Assembly (NCBI GenBank): GCA_945882415.1
Contig: CAMCWC010000021.1
Span: 1-40,182, forward strand
DNA from: Chthonomonas calidirosea
Lineage (GTDB): Bacteria > Armatimonadota > Fimbriimonadia > Fimbriimonadales > Fimbriimonadaceae
Length of the DNA stretch: 40,182 nt
Direction of reading: 5' to 3'
Part shown: positions 24,068 through 33,772 of the stretch, piece by piece
How the letters are laid out: every line of letters starts with the position of its first letter
Numbering within the stretch: position 1 is the first letter of the stretch
Made by a program: the position numbers and the translations under genes
The notes under the pieces: generated by a model
What the model was told of the DNA's origin: nothing
Database searches by the model: none
The model's input: only the letters and a program-made list of their open reading frames with translations

Positions 24068-25555
24068 ATGGCGAATCCTAGCGTTTGGTTTGTTACCGGC
24101 AGTCAGCACCTCTACGGCCCCGAAGTTCTCAAGCAAGTCGCGGAAAACTCCGCGAAGATCGCCCAAGAGCTCGATAGTTCCTCGGATATCCCCGTGGGCG
24201 TCATCTTCAAACCGGTCATCACCGACCCAGAAGCGGTCCGCGCGCTGGTGCTCGCGGCGAACTCCGATCCAGACTGCATCGGGCTCGTGCTTTGGATGCA
24301 CACCTTCTCGCCCGGCAAGATGTGGATCGGAGGGCTGAGCCAACTCAACAAACCGGCATGCCATCTTCACACCCAGTTCAATGCCGAGTTGCCTTGGAGC
24401 ACCATCGACATGGACTTCATGAACCTCAACCAGGCCGCCCATGGCGACCGCGAGGCGGGCCATATTCACACTCGCCTCGGACTGCGCCGAAAGGTCGTGG
24501 TTGGACATTGGAGCCACACTTCCGTCCAGAAACAGCTCGGTGATTGGTCGCGGGTCGCTTTGGCTTGGGCTGACTGGCAGGGAGCCAAATTCGCCCGATT
24601 CGGCGACAACATGCGGTTCGTTTCGGTCACCGAGGGTGATAAGGTCGCCGCCGAAGCCAAATTCGGATTCAGCGTCAACGGCTTCGGCGTGGGCGATTTG
24701 GTGAAGTTTGTTGACGGCGCCTCCGATGACTCGGTCACCCAACTGGTCTCCGAATATGCCGACCTGTACGACATCGCACCGGAGCTCGCAACTGGTGGAG
24801 CGCGACACGATGCGCTCCGATACGCCGCCCGACAAGAAATTGGAATTCGCGCCTTCTTGGAGGACGGAAACTTCAAAGGCTTCACCACAACTTTCGAAGA
24901 CCTGCACGGACTCGACCAGCTTCCTGGCCTCGCCTGCCAGCGCCTCATGGCCGCCGGTTACGGGTTCGGCGGTGAAGGAGACTGGAAGACCGCTGCTCTG
25001 CTGCGCGCATTCAAGACTCTCGAAACAGGCCTTCTCCCCGGCACCAGCTTCATGGAGGATTACACCTACGACCTGGTGCAAGGCGAAGAGCAGGTTCTCG
25101 GCGCGCACATGTTGGAGATTTGCCCAAGCATCGCCAGCAACAAGCCACGCCTTGAAATCCACCCACTCGGCATCGGCGGAAAGTCGGATCCGGTTCGATT
25201 GAAGTTCAGCTCCCGTGTTGGCGCGGCAACGAACACGACGGTCGTGGACCTCGGTCACCGATTCCGATTCATCGTGAACGACGTCACCGCTGTCGAAGTG
25301 CCCGAGATGCCAAACCTTCCGGTGGCAAGTGCCCTGTGGAAGGTCCATCCGAACTTCCAAGAAGGAGTTGCCGCTTGGATCTACGGCGGCGGCGCTCACC
25401 ACACCGTTTACAGCTATAACGTCACGTCGCAACAGGTCCGCGACTTCGCGGAGATCGCGAACGTCGAGTGCCTGGTCATCGACTCCGAAACCAAGCTGAA
25501 CAACTTCAAGAACGAACTCCGCTGGAACGAGGCAGCATACAAATTCAATGGCTAA
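24068..25555 (+). CDS. araA: L-arabinose isomerase
   Basis: A 495-residue enzyme converting L-arabinose to L-ribulose in the cytoplasm. It begins with the family pattern [12 protein letters not shown] and has the metal-binding set in the expected order: a Glu in [10 protein letters not shown], a Glu in HMLEICPS, a His in [11 protein letters not shown] and a His in GGAHHTVYS. Length is normal for the family (~500). AAGGA lies about ten bases before the ATG. It opens the divergent araA-araB-GH51 operon; its end overlaps araB by eight bases. Confidence 0.97.
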   Translation: MANPSVWFVTGSQHLYGPEVLKQVAENSAKIAQELDSSSDIPVGVIFKPVITDPEAVRALVLAANSDPDCIGLVLWMHTFSPGKMWIGGLSQLNKPACHLHTQFNAELPWSTIDMDFMNLNQAAHGDREAGHIHTRLGLRRKVVVGHWSHTSVQKQLGDWSRVALAWADWQGAKFARFGDNMRFVSVTEGDKVAAEAKFGFSVNGFGVGDLVKFVDGASDDSVTQLVSEYADLYDIAPELATGGARHDALRYAARQEIGIRAFLEDGNFKGFTTTFEDLHGLDQLPGLACQRLMAAGYGFGGEGDWKTAALLRAFKTLETGLLPGTSFMEDYTYDLVQGEEQVLGAHMLEICPSIASNKPRLEIHPLGIGGKSDPVRLKFSSRVGAATNTTVVDLGHRFRFIVNDVTAVEVPEMPNLPVASALWKVHPNFQEGVAAWIYGGGAHHTVYSYNVTSQQVRDFAEIANVECLVIDSETKLNNFKNELRWNEAAYKFNG

Positions 25556-27179
25556 GCTCACATTAGGTCTGGACTACGGCACGAACAGCGTCCGCGGGCT
25601 CGTGGTGGACGTGGCGACGGGCGAAGAACTCGCTACCGCCGTCTTACCTTATCCCTCCGGCGAGGCCGGCATCCTTCTCGATCCATCGGATCCCCACCTG
25701 GCGCGCCAAAATCCGGCGGACTATATTGCCGGGTTCGTCGCGGTTACAAAGGAAATCGGTCGCAGTGTGAATCTGGAGGACGTCATTGGGATTGGCGTCG
25801 ATACAACGGGTTCTAGCCCGATGCCGGTGAAAGCGGACAACTCCGCGCTTTCCGCCGATCCTGCATTTGCTAATTCCCTTGCCGCAAACGTTTGGCTCTG
25901 GAAGGACCACACCGGCTATGCCGAGGCCTCGGAGATCACCGAGAAGGCAACCGCTCAGGGCCTGCCGTATCTCGCAAAATGCGGCGGCACGTACAGCAGC
26001 GAATGGTTCTGGAGCAAGCTGCTCCGCTGCCTTCGCGTTGCCCCGGAAGTTGTTGAGGCAGCGGCATCTTGGGTAGAGATTTGCGACTGGATTCCGGCGA
26101 CCATTTGTGGAATCACCGATCCAAAACTCGTGAAGCGAAGCCGCTGCGCAGCGGGACACAAGGCTATGTTCGAAGAAGCTTGGGGCGGTTTGCCGTCCGT
26201 CGAGTTCTTAGCTACTCTTGATCCAAAGCTAGCGGAATTTCGCTCAAACCTATACGAAACGGCGCATACGAGCGACGAAATTGCAGGCTATGTGAGCGAA
26301 GCGTTCGCCGCTGAAACGGGATTGAAGGCAGGCATACCGGTTGCCGTCGGAGCGTTTGATGCGCACTTTGGTGCAGTGGCCTCCGGTGCGAAGCCAGGCA
26401 CGCTGGTGAAGATCGTGGGCACCAGTACCTGCGACTGTATGGTGCATCCGCTCGACCAGCCGCTGGCCGACGTGCCCGGAATGTGCGGGATTGTTCGCGG
26501 TTCGGTTCTGCCCGGATTCTATGGTCTAGAAGCCGGACAATCGGCGGTCGGTGATATCTTCAACTGGGTTGCCAAGTTCACCGGCAAATCGCACGAAGAG
26601 CTCAACCGGGACGCCCTGGAACTCAAACCCGGTGAAAGCGGATTGCTCGCGCTTGACTGGAACAACGGGAATCGCACCATCCTGGTCGACCCGCTGCTTT
26701 CTGGTCTGATCGTTGGGCTCACCCTGCACTCCAAACCCGCCGAGGTATATCGGGCGTTTGTCGAAGCCACCGCATTTGGCGCGCTTCGAATCATCGACCG
26801 AATGGAGGAATACGGAGTGGCCGTTGAGCGCGTTGTAGCCTGCGGCGGAATTGCCGACAAGAGCGCGCTGACGATGCAGATCTATGCAGACGTCTTCAAC
26901 CGACCTGTAAACGTTGCGAAGTCCGAACAGACTTGCGCGCTCGGGTCAGCGATCTTTGCCGCCGTCGCGGCTGGCGCCTATCCCGACACCCTTTCCGCCC
27001 AAGAAAAGATGGCCGGACTCAAAGACATCACCTACGTGCCGAAGCCGGAAAACGTAAAGATTTACCAAGAAATCTACACGCTTTACCGACATTTGCACGA
27101 TGGATTCGGCGTCAAGAACTCGAACATTGACCTGTTCCCCGTCATGAAGCGGCTCATCGAAATCCGGAGCGCAGTGTAA
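25548..27179 (+). CDS. araB: ribulokinase
   Basis: A 543-residue FGGY-family carbohydrate kinase that phosphorylates L-ribulose. The N-terminal phosphate-1 motif [16 protein letters not shown], the ribulokinase-type [14 protein letters not shown], and [21 protein letters not shown] near the hinge support ribulokinase rather than xylulokinase, as do the length and the overlap with araA. The next enzyme, L-ribulose-5-phosphate 4-epimerase (araD), is not encoded in the window. The start at 25548 is fixed by the araA overlap. Confidence 0.95.
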   Translation: MAKLTLGLDYGTNSVRGLVVDVATGEELATAVLPYPSGEAGILLDPSDPHLARQNPADYIAGFVAVTKEIGRSVNLEDVIGIGVDTTGSSPMPVKADNSALSADPAFANSLAANVWLWKDHTGYAEASEITEKATAQGLPYLAKCGGTYSSEWFWSKLLRCLRVAPEVVEAAASWVEICDWIPATICGITDPKLVKRSRCAAGHKAMFEEAWGGLPSVEFLATLDPKLAEFRSNLYETAHTSDEIAGYVSEAFAAETGLKAGIPVAVGAFDAHFGAVASGAKPGTLVKIVGTSTCDCMVHPLDQPLADVPGMCGIVRGSVLPGFYGLEAGQSAVGDIFNWVAKFTGKSHEELNRDALELKPGESGLLALDWNNGNRTILVDPLLSGLIVGLTLHSKPAEVYRAFVEATAFGALRIIDRMEEYGVAVERVVACGGIADKSALTMQIYADVFNRPVNVAKSEQTCALGSAIFAAVAAGAYPDTLSAQEKMAGLKDITYVPKPENVKIYQEIYTLYRHLHDGFGVKNSNIDLFPVMKRLIEIRSAV

Positions 27180-27184
27180 GCACC

Positions 27185-28657
27185 ATGAGCATCACAAAAA
27201 TCACCCTCCAACCCAAAGACGACGCGCCACTGATCCCGCGCGAAATCTACAGCCAATTTGCCGAGCACCTCGGTAGATGCATCTACGAGGGCGTTTGGGT
27301 TGGCGAAGATTCTCCAATCCCGAACACTCGGGGCATCCGGAACGATGTCGTCACCGCGCTGAAGAACATCAAAGTCCCCGTCATTCGCTGGCCAGGCGGT
27401 TGCTTCGCGGATGAGTACCACTGGATGGACGGAATTGGCCCTCGCGAAGAGCGGCCAAGCATGTACAACTCGCACTGGGGCGGCGTGGTCGAGAACAACC
27501 ACTTCGGTACTCACGAGTTCCTTGACCTCTGCGAGCAAGTAGGCGCCGAGCCGTATGTCTGCGGAAATGTAGGTTCCGGAACGGTGAAGGAGATGTCGGA
27601 CTGGGTGGAGTACATGACTTCCCCGGCACAATCACCGATGGCAAACCTGCGTCGAAAGAACGGACGAGAAGAGCCATGGAAGCTCACCTACTTTGGCGTT
27701 GGAAACGAAAGCTGGGGTTGTGGCGGCAACATGCGCCCTGAGTTCTATGCCGACTTGTACCGCCAGTACAACACCTTCGTTAGAACTTACGGTCCAAACA
27801 AGATCACGCGCTTTGCGTGTGGTGCAAACGTGGCAGATTACAACTGGACTACCGTCCTGATGGATCGCGCTCACACGCACATGGACGGCCTCTCTCTCCA
27901 CAACTACACGATCCTAAACCAGAAGTGGCCACCTAGCGGATCAGCTACCGAGTTCGGCACCCAGGAGTACTACAGCATCCTTCGAGCCGCAATCAATACG
28001 GAGCGATTGGTTGAGCGCCACAGCGCCATCATGGACATCAAGGATCCGGGCAAGCGAATCAACTTAGTAGTCGATGAGTGGGGCACTTGGTATCCGGTTG
28101 AGCCAGGCACCAACCCCGGGTTCCTATACCAACAGAACACCGTGCGCGATGCGCTTGTGGCCTCTGTTCACCTTGATGGCTTCCACCGACATTGTGAGCG
28201 AGTCCGGATGACGAACATCGCCCAGATGATTAACGTCTTGCAGGCGATGATTCTCACGAAAGGTGAGCAAATCATCATGACCCCAACCTATTGGGTGTTT
28301 GAGATGTACGTGCCTCACCAAGACGCCAAGCGCATCCATCTTCAGCTCGAGACCGGCGAAGCCGATACCGGCATTCCGGCGGTCTCGGCGACTGCATCTC
28401 AGAAGGACGGAAAGATCACGGTTTCCGCATCGAACCTGGACATCGCACAGCCTCAGACCATCGAGATTAGTGGTCTGCCGACCTCCGCAAAGGTCGTCCG
28501 CGCTCGTATCCTTGCGGGACCAACGGTGCAGAGCCATAACACATTCGATGAGCCAGAGACCGTGCAGCCGGTGGCGTTCGACGTAACCGCTTCCGAAGGA
28601 CGGATTTCGCTTGAGCTCCCGCCAGCGAGCATTGTGTCGATTGAGCTTGCGGGTTAA
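27185..28657 (+). CDS. abfA: intracellular GH51 alpha-N-arabinofuranosidase (third GH51)
   Basis: A 490-residue GH51 enzyme lacking a signal peptide. Acid/base E175 lies in [11 protein letters not shown] and nucleophile E298 in [23 protein letters not shown] (67-80) and GPREERP are family marks. It differs clearly from the GH51 at 15788-17284 (for example NESW against NEMD), so the two may have different linkage preferences. It follows araB by five bases and would feed arabinose to AraA and AraB in the same operon. A short space separates it from a convergent small membrane gene. Confidence 0.93.
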   Translation: MSITKITLQPKDDAPLIPREIYSQFAEHLGRCIYEGVWVGEDSPIPNTRGIRNDVVTALKNIKVPVIRWPGGCFADEYHWMDGIGPREERPSMYNSHWGGVVENNHFGTHEFLDLCEQVGAEPYVCGNVGSGTVKEMSDWVEYMTSPAQSPMANLRRKNGREEPWKLTYFGVGNESWGCGGNMRPEFYADLYRQYNTFVRTYGPNKITRFACGANVADYNWTTVLMDRAHTHMDGLSLHNYTILNQKWPPSGSATEFGTQEYYSILRAAINTERLVERHSAIMDIKDPGKRINLVVDEWGTWYPVEPGTNPGFLYQQNTVRDALVASVHLDGFHRHCERVRMTNIAQMINVLQAMILTKGEQIIMTPTYWVFEMYVPHQDAKRIHLQLETGEADTGIPAVSATASQKDGKITVSASNLDIAQPQTIEISGLPTSAKVVRARILAGPTVQSHNTFDEPETVQPVAFDVTASEGRISLELPPASIVSIELAG

Positions 28658-28661
28658 GAGC

Positions 28662-28973
28662 TTATAAGCATCCGCCGCCGGACGAACAAGTAACCATGAT
28701 GCCGATCAGGGCACTGATCGGCATTTGCACTAAGGCCAGAAGAATTACAAACACGATAGGTTTCCAGCGTTTGGTCGCAATCGCAACGCCAACCGCCACG
28801 GTTGAGATCAGAAGTGGTCCGTGGAGTCCAACCGAGAAGAACCCAGGATGAACAAAAGCTAAGAGATAGCCGCCGAACAAACATGCGTACGAAGCGGCCA
28901 GCCATCGCCAGGCAAATCGCTGCAGGCGGTCACGATACCGCCGAGTTGCTTCGTCCTCATACGGCCAAGCCAT
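28662..28973 (-). CDS. small membrane protein, paralog of upstream gene
   Basis: A 103-residue protein with a charged N-terminus (MAWPYEDEATRRYRDR) and three to four hydrophobic helices, ending in CSSGGGCL. It is clearly paralogous to the 103-residue product of 29040-29351: shared features are the DE-x-TR-x-(Y/F)-R-x-R start, an AIAT-x-RW block, LALVQ-x-P and a final GxCL. I know no family name. I chose the ATG at 28973, which aligns with the paralog; an upstream in-frame start at 29006 falls inside the intergenic palindrome. Confidence 0.7.
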   Translation of the reverse strand: MAWPYEDEATRRYRDRLQRFAWRWLAASYACLFGGYLLAFVHPGFFSVGLHGPLLISTVAVGVAIATKRWKPIVFVILLALVQMPISALIGIMVTCSSGGGCL

Positions 28974-28983
28974 GTTGAACTCT

Positions 28984-29034
28984 AGCGGTCTGCTCTGGCT
29001 TTTCAAAGCCAGGTATGAGGAAACTCAGACCGCT
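28984..29034. repeat. nested palindrome between the two small membrane genes
   Basis: Outer arms AGCGGTCTG (28984-28992) and CAGACCGCT (29026-29034) are perfectly complementary. Inside lies a second perfect stem, CTGGCTTT (28995-29002) and AAAGCCAG (29005-29012). It lies between the two minus-strand paralogs and could regulate or process their transcript. Confidence 0.7.
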
Positions 29035-29039
29035 CTACG

Positions 29040-29351
29040 TTAGAGACACTTACCATGGCAACCACACGCAAGAAGGACTCCTACGATAAAAGCCGGCGGA
29101 TACTGGACCAATGCAAGAAACAGAACCCAGCAAACGGTCCGCCATCGACACGTGGCGATGGCAAAGCAGACAGCGAGAACGCTTAGGCAAATTGCCCCGC
29201 TGAAGGCATGGTTCAGAAACGGTTCATGGAAGAAACCAATACCGAAACAAACAATAAGCCAAGCAATCGAGGCAACGAGCCACAGGTACGCGTTTACTTC
29301 AATTCGGTTTCGAAATAAGCGCGTATCCTCGTCTTCGCCCAGGTAGCTCAT
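29040..29351 (-). CDS. small membrane protein, paralog of downstream gene
   Basis: A 103-residue protein with an acidic/basic N-terminus (MSYLGEDEDTRLFRNR), three to four hydrophobic segments and a Cys/Gly-rich end (CGCHGKCL). It matches the product of 28662-28973 in length, helix order and the LALVQ-x-P motif, so the pair arose by tandem duplication. The ATG at 29351 lies inside the kbl-proximal gap, and the gene's upstream end abuts the end of kbl, so it may be co-transcribed with kbl. Function unknown; the C-terminal cysteines are on both copies. Confidence 0.7.
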   Translation of the reverse strand: MSYLGEDEDTRLFRNRIEVNAYLWLVASIAWLIVCFGIGFFHEPFLNHAFSGAICLSVLAVCFAIATCRWRTVCWVLFLALVQYPPAFIVGVLLACGCHGKCL

Positions 29352-29359
29352 TACGACCG

Positions 29360-30565
29360 TCACCCAGCCGACGTGAACCGATCCCGAACCCGCTTGAACG
29401 CCGCAAGCGCAAACTCTAAATCCTCTTGCGTATGCGCCGCAGAAGGCATCGTCCGCAACCGCGCCTTGCCACGACCGACGGTCGGGAACACGATCGCCAA
29501 TGCGTAAACGCCTTCCTCAAACAAAGCCTTCTCCATCGCCTGGGCCGTACCTTCGTCACCGACGTAGACCGGGGTAATCGGCGTTTCACTGCCCATCGTG
29601 TCGAAGCCTTCATCGGCAAGCGCTTGCTTCCACCACCGAGTGTTGTCCCAAAGTCGTTGCATCGGCGTCGGATCGTTCTCCATGATGTTTAGCGCCTCAA
29701 TGAGGGCCGCCGCGACCATCGGAGGGTGTGCGGTGCTAAACAAGTACGGCCGACCACGGTTGATCAGCCAATCCTTCAAAACCGCAGGACCGGCGATGTA
29801 GCCACCGATCACTCCAAGGGCTTTACTGAGAGTTCCAAGTTGAATATCCACTCGGCCATAAAGGCCAAAGTGGCTAGCCGTGCCCGCGCCATTCTTTCCA
29901 AGCACGCCGCTGGCGTGGGCATCGTCCACCATAACGATCGCGTTGTATTGCTCGGCCAGATTCACAATGTCGGGCAGCGGCGCGATGTCTCCATCCATGC
30001 TGAAAACGCCGTCGGTGATGATGAGCTTCTTTTCGAATCCTTTCTCATTCGCCTTCTTAAGCGAAGTTTCAAGGGCATCCATGTCTTTGTGCGCGTAGAC
30101 CCAACCTTCGCTCTTGCGGTACGCCGCGGGCGAAAGTCGAACGCCGTCGATGATGCTCGCGTGGTTCAGCTCATCGCTAATCACCACGTCGTTGCTCGTC
30201 AAAACCGCCGGAATGCAGCCGGAGTTCGCGGTGAATCCGCCGGTAAAAACCAACACCGCTTCGGTGTGTTTGAACTTGGCCAGCCGCTCTTCGAGTTCGT
30301 CGTGAACCGACATCGTGCCGCCGATCCAGCGCACCGCTCCTGCGCCCACTCCCCACTTCTCGATCGCGTCAAGCGCCGCCTGCTTCACGCGTGGATCATT
30401 CGCCAATCCGAGGTAGTTGTTCGAAGACAGGTTGACGACTTCTTTGCCGTTCATCACCACGCGGCCCCCGGCCGGGGTTTCAAGAATCCGTGGGACCTTG
30501 TAAAGGTTCTGGTCCTTCAGCGTGTCAATCTGCCCGGTCAACCAAGTCTGGAACGGCGCGTTCAT
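29360..30565 (-). CDS. kbl: glycine C-acetyltransferase (2-amino-3-ketobutyrate CoA ligase)
   Basis: A 401-residue PLP enzyme of the alpha-oxoamine synthase family. The Schiff-base lysine is K248 in QLGTLSKALG, the cofactor aspartate lies in VDDAHASG (213-220), and SSNNYLGLAND is at 47-56. The length and the start (MNAPFQTWLTGQIDTLK) fit Kbl, which splits 2-amino-3-ketobutyrate with CoA into glycine and acetyl-CoA in threonine breakdown. BioF (8-amino-7-oxononanoate synthase) and serine palmitoyltransferase are relatives and cannot be fully excluded. No threonine dehydrogenase gene is adjacent. Confidence 0.87.
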   Translation of the reverse strand: MNAPFQTWLTGQIDTLKDQNLYKVPRILETPAGGRVVMNGKEVVNLSSNNYLGLANDPRVKQAALDAIEKWGVGAGAVRWIGGTMSVHDELEERLAKFKHTEAVLVFTGGFTANSGCIPAVLTSNDVVISDELNHASIIDGVRLSPAAYRKSEGWVYAHKDMDALETSLKKANEKGFEKKLIITDGVFSMDGDIAPLPDIVNLAEQYNAIVMVDDAHASGVLGKNGAGTASHFGLYGRVDIQLGTLSKALGVIGGYIAGPAVLKDWLINRGRPYLFSTAHPPMVAAALIEALNIMENDPTPMQRLWDNTRWWKQALADEGFDTMGSETPITPVYVGDEGTAQAMEKALFEEGVYALAIVFPTVGRGKARLRTMPSAAHTQEDLEFALAAFKRVRDRFTSAG

Positions 30566-30625
30566 TCCTCTAGTTTATCGGTAGTGGGAATCTGCAGTTT
30601 TGCTCTTATAATGAAAGGCAAGGAA

Positions 30626-31660
30626 ATGGCCCTTCATGCAATGGTTCTGATGGCGATCGTGGTGCCAGACCGAATTTCCGTGCCGGAAATTTGGCGCCTC
30701 AATGGCTCGGCATTCGCGGGCCTTACCATCGGCAAGTCCACGGATGGCGAAGCCAAAAAGCGATTCGCGACCGAAAAAGGAGCAATCCGGCCCGAAGCGC
30801 TTCGCTTCACCAAAGCCAACTCCACCGACCCGACCATTAACGCCCTACTGAACGGACGCGGCGCAAAGGCCGTCATCCAGGGCTTCTGGCTGGACTACTG
30901 GAGCAAAGCGATTTCAGAATCCGACTTCATCACCCAAAGTCACCAAGAGCCCGAACAGCGCTTCATGTCGACCAGACACGAAGACTGGAAATGGCTTCAC
31001 TGGCCAGACAAAGGCGTTGCCGCCGTGGTCCTCAATGGCTGGGTGGTGGGCGTGCTCCTCGCCGATCCGAACAAAATCCGGCGCCAGTTGCAGTATCTTT
31101 CCACCACTCTCACCTCCGTTGTCCCCGTCCCAGACCCAGGTGCCAATTGGGACCGCGTTGCCACCTTTGGGTCGGTCGATGTAGACGAAGACCGTGGCCC
31201 ATACAGATCAGGCTTTACGTACGGCTCGAACTCTATTCCTGACTACACCCGCCGGTGCGTCACCAGCATCGGCCCCTATAAATCCTTTCGACACATCCAA
31301 GATTCAGATGGTGAAGTGAAGGTGACGGTGTCGGTTCGAGAAGTGACGGAAGAGGTCGAAGAAGAAGATCCGAAGACAAAGCGGAAGCGCAAACGAACCG
31401 AGTTTTGCTACGCGAACATCAGCGTGACCGCCAAGGCAACCATTCCCAGCCCCTACGGTTGGATCCAGCGGACGGGAGAAGCGAGCTGCCGACAGTCTTC
31501 AAGATCATACGAACGCAGCATCTACGAGACGATCGACGAAGCGATTGAAAACATGCGGGACCGGATCGTTTACGCCGCCCGAAGCGCCGCTCCGCCATCG
31601 CGCGAGTCGTTCCGAACGGCGAACGTCGACCAAGTTCTGTATGCAACGACCAGAGGCTAA
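30626..31660 (+). CDS. secreted protein of unknown function, paralog 1
   Basis: A 344-residue protein with a short hydrophobic leader (MALHAMVLMAIVVPDR). It is a paralog of the next gene product: both share VPDR-x-x-VPE after the leader, an IGKS/VGKT turn, (T/S)DP near 70, G-x-x-LDY, a W-x-WL-x-WP motif, (T/A)TIP-x-P and a closing V-x-QVL. A basic stretch (KTKRKRKR) interrupts the C-terminal half. I do not recognise a family. The ATG at 30626 is chosen by alignment with the paralog; TATAAT at 30607-30612 could be a -10 box, which would give a very short leader. It diverges from kbl. Confidence 0.65.
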   Translation: MALHAMVLMAIVVPDRISVPEIWRLNGSAFAGLTIGKSTDGEAKKRFATEKGAIRPEALRFTKANSTDPTINALLNGRGAKAVIQGFWLDYWSKAISESDFITQSHQEPEQRFMSTRHEDWKWLHWPDKGVAAVVLNGWVVGVLLADPNKIRRQLQYLSTTLTSVVPVPDPGANWDRVATFGSVDVDEDRGPYRSGFTYGSNSIPDYTRRCVTSIGPYKSFRHIQDSDGEVKVTVSVREVTEEVEEEDPKTKRKRKRTEFCYANISVTAKATIPSPYGWIQRTGEASCRQSSRSYERSIYETIDEAIENMRDRIVYAARSAAPPSRESFRTANVDQVLYATTRG

Positions 31661-31715
31661 GAATGGAAACCCCTCGAACCATCACTCGAATGAATAACCG
31701 GAGTTGGGAGGTCGC

Positions 31716-32834
31716 ATGCCGCTCGTAACTTTGCTGTTGGCCAGCGTGGCAACCGTGCCAGACCGGCTTCGCGTCCCGGAGCCAAGTACATTCGTGACCG
31801 GGAAGTTTGGCGCCTTTCAGGTCGGGAAAACCAATTCACGCGAAGTCGCCGAGCTTTTCCAAGCGGAACAGGTTCGAGAGATTCCAAATCGTCTGCGAAT
31901 CCTGACCCGAGCTGGCAGCGACCCGAAGGTCTACACCCTTTTCGAAGGGAACCAGCCAACTTCAAAACTCCGAGGAATCCATCTCGATTACTCGGCTACC
32001 AGAACCAAAACGGAGTCCATCGCGAAAGTAATGGGATCACAGCCCACTCGTTACTATGCGCCCGAGCGCAAGGAAAACTGGAGCTGGCTCGTTTGGCCGG
32101 AGCACGGAATTGCGGTCGTAGACCTGGCCGGTGCTTGCCAGACCGTGACCTTCCTTGACCCCGCACGGCTAAAGTTCTCTCTGTCCACATTCCGCCCGAT
32201 CGAAACTCCGGTCAGTCGTCCCGCGCCAGTCCCCACTTGGGACGGAAAGCTCAAGTTCGGCAACGTCGAGGTAGTTAAGCATGACGTTCTCAACCGGCAT
32301 GGTCGGTGGGAAAAAGCCTACGACGTCGTCAAGTCTTTTGGCATGCAAAGCGATCTCGCCTTTCAGTCCCAGCACCCCGGAACAATCCGGGTGACCTGGA
32401 CTGGCGGAGAAAGGATCGTTGTCGACACGCCACGATTGCCGCGCCGGTCCGATCAAGACTGCCCGCCACCGCCAATCAACCTCCCGCAAGAGCCACAGGG
32501 GATCGGGCGCAGGTCCGACGCTCCCATTAGAGTTGTGGAAACCGTCAGGACGGTGACCGTCGAGGTGACCATCCCAACGCCATTGGGTGAATTGCAGCTC
32601 AGCAAAGACGTCTACGAATCTTCCCGAAACGGTGAATTCATCGACGAAGTTCGAATGCTGCGCAATGCTCTCCGAATCGCACGCAACGAACTTGTGAAAC
32701 TTCGGGCCGAAATGACATCGAATCACCCGAGCGCGCTTCGCAACAGAGAGGTCGAACAAGTTCTCGATTGGAGCACTCGAAGCGTCTTTCCGCCGGAAGA
32801 GCTTGGCCTTGGATCTTTCGAGATCAACGACTAA
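31716..32834 (+). CDS. secreted protein of unknown function, paralog 2
   Basis: A 372-residue protein beginning with a hydrophobic leader (MPLVTLLLASVATVPDR) and preceded by a strong GGGAGG four bases from the ATG at 31716. It shares with the preceding gene the VPDR-VPE start, VGKT turn, SDP, GIHLDY, WSWLVWPEHG and EVEQVL segments. A proline-rich stretch (near residue 245) lies in the middle of the C-terminal half. The two genes sit in tandem 55 bases apart and probably form one transcript. No family recognised; the leader suggests a periplasmic or surface location. Confidence 0.7.
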   Translation: MPLVTLLLASVATVPDRLRVPEPSTFVTGKFGAFQVGKTNSREVAELFQAEQVREIPNRLRILTRAGSDPKVYTLFEGNQPTSKLRGIHLDYSATRTKTESIAKVMGSQPTRYYAPERKENWSWLVWPEHGIAVVDLAGACQTVTFLDPARLKFSLSTFRPIETPVSRPAPVPTWDGKLKFGNVEVVKHDVLNRHGRWEKAYDVVKSFGMQSDLAFQSQHPGTIRVTWTGGERIVVDTPRLPRRSDQDCPPPPINLPQEPQGIGRRSDAPIRVVETVRTVTVEVTIPTPLGELQLSKDVYESSRNGEFIDEVRMLRNALRIARNELVKLRAEMTSNHPSALRNREVEQVLDWSTRSVFPPEELGLGSFEIND

Positions 32835-32872
32835 CGAGCAATCCGAAGCCGTTGCCGGGAATCATGTAGCCC

Positions 32873-33772
32873 ATGCCCCGAGTTCTTGCTGCCGCCGATA
32901 TCGGCTCAAACACCGCCCACCTCTTGGTTGCGGCCACCGATGGCGAACTCGTGATGCGGCTCGACAACTACAACGAGTGGATCCCTCTCGGCGAAGTCGT
33001 CTCCCGCGTCGGCACGATTCCGAAAGAGATCGTCCAGCAGTTGGTTCTCGTAGTCCGAGAATTTCGCCGAATCAGTACTGCCAAAGCTGCGGAAAATCTG
33101 TATGTCTTCGCTACCGAAGGCATGCGTGCCGCTTCGAATCACGATGAAGTACTCGCTCGAATTAAGGAAGAAACCGGCGTCACCGTCGATCTCATTTCTC
33201 CCCAGCGCGAAGCCGAACTTTCGTATCGCGGCATTCAGCTCGACACGAAGCATCTGCCGATCAGCCTGATGCTGGAAGTCGGCGGCGGAAGCTGCCAGAT
33301 TGGGGTTGTGTCGGACGGCAAGCTGACGGAGAAGCAATCCCTTCCGCTCGGCACGGGACGGGTGATCGCGGAAAGTGGACTCACCACCCCGTGCACTCCC
33401 GAAGCCGAAGCTCGTGCCCGTGCATACATCCGGTCTCAACTTGATAAAGTCAACATCGTGGTCACCGGAGGAATCGCTGCCAGCAGCGGCGGCGTGGGAC
33501 GCGGCCTATGGCGCGCCGTGCATCCCGATGGAGAGAAAACCATCGCCCGAATCGAGCTTGACTACCTTGCCTGGGCTGCCTCTAGGCTCACGATAGATCG
33601 TATCGTTAACCGCTTTAGTGTCAAGCAGAAGCGAGCGGGCACCTTGCTTCCCGGTGCGCTCGTGTATGCCGCGCTCATGGATCATTTCGGCCTCGATGAA
33701 ATAGCAATCAGCGAATTCGGCATCCGAGAAGGAGCGATTTTGGAGATGTTTCGTAAGGAAAAGAGAAAGTGA
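32873..33772 (+). CDS. ppx: Ppx/GppA family exopolyphosphatase
   Basis: A 299-residue member of the Ppx/GppA family of the actin-like ATPase fold. It has the N-terminal phosphate loop AADIGSNTAHLLVA, the conserved EGMRAASN, SPQREAELSYRG and MLEVGGGSCQIG, and the C-terminal VVTGGIAAS. It is a short form (~300 residues), as in many bacteria. It removes terminal phosphate from polyphosphate, or converts pppGpp to ppGpp. It overlaps the ppk1 start by four bases (GTGA), which ties it to polyphosphate metabolism. Confidence 0.92.
   Translation: MPRVLAAADIGSNTAHLLVAATDGELVMRLDNYNEWIPLGEVVSRVGTIPKEIVQQLVLVVREFRRISTAKAAENLYVFATEGMRAASNHDEVLARIKEETGVTVDLISPQREAELSYRGIQLDTKHLPISLMLEVGGGSCQIGVVSDGKLTEKQSLPLGTGRVIAESGLTTPCTPEAEARARAYIRSQLDKVNIVVTGGIAASSGGVGRGLWRAVHPDGEKTIARIELDYLAWAASRLTIDRIVNRFSVKQKRAGTLLPGALVYAALMDHFGLDEIAISEFGIREGAILEMFRKEKRK

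Noticed and set aside
24065-25561. A 498-codon open frame antisense to araA
   Set aside because: It mirrors araA almost exactly, has no recognisable domain, and reflects the codon bias of a well-supported gene.
29726-30625. Long N-terminal extension of the first secreted paralog through the kbl region
   Set aside because: The extension is antisense to kbl. The leader peptide and alignment with the paralog place the start at 30626.
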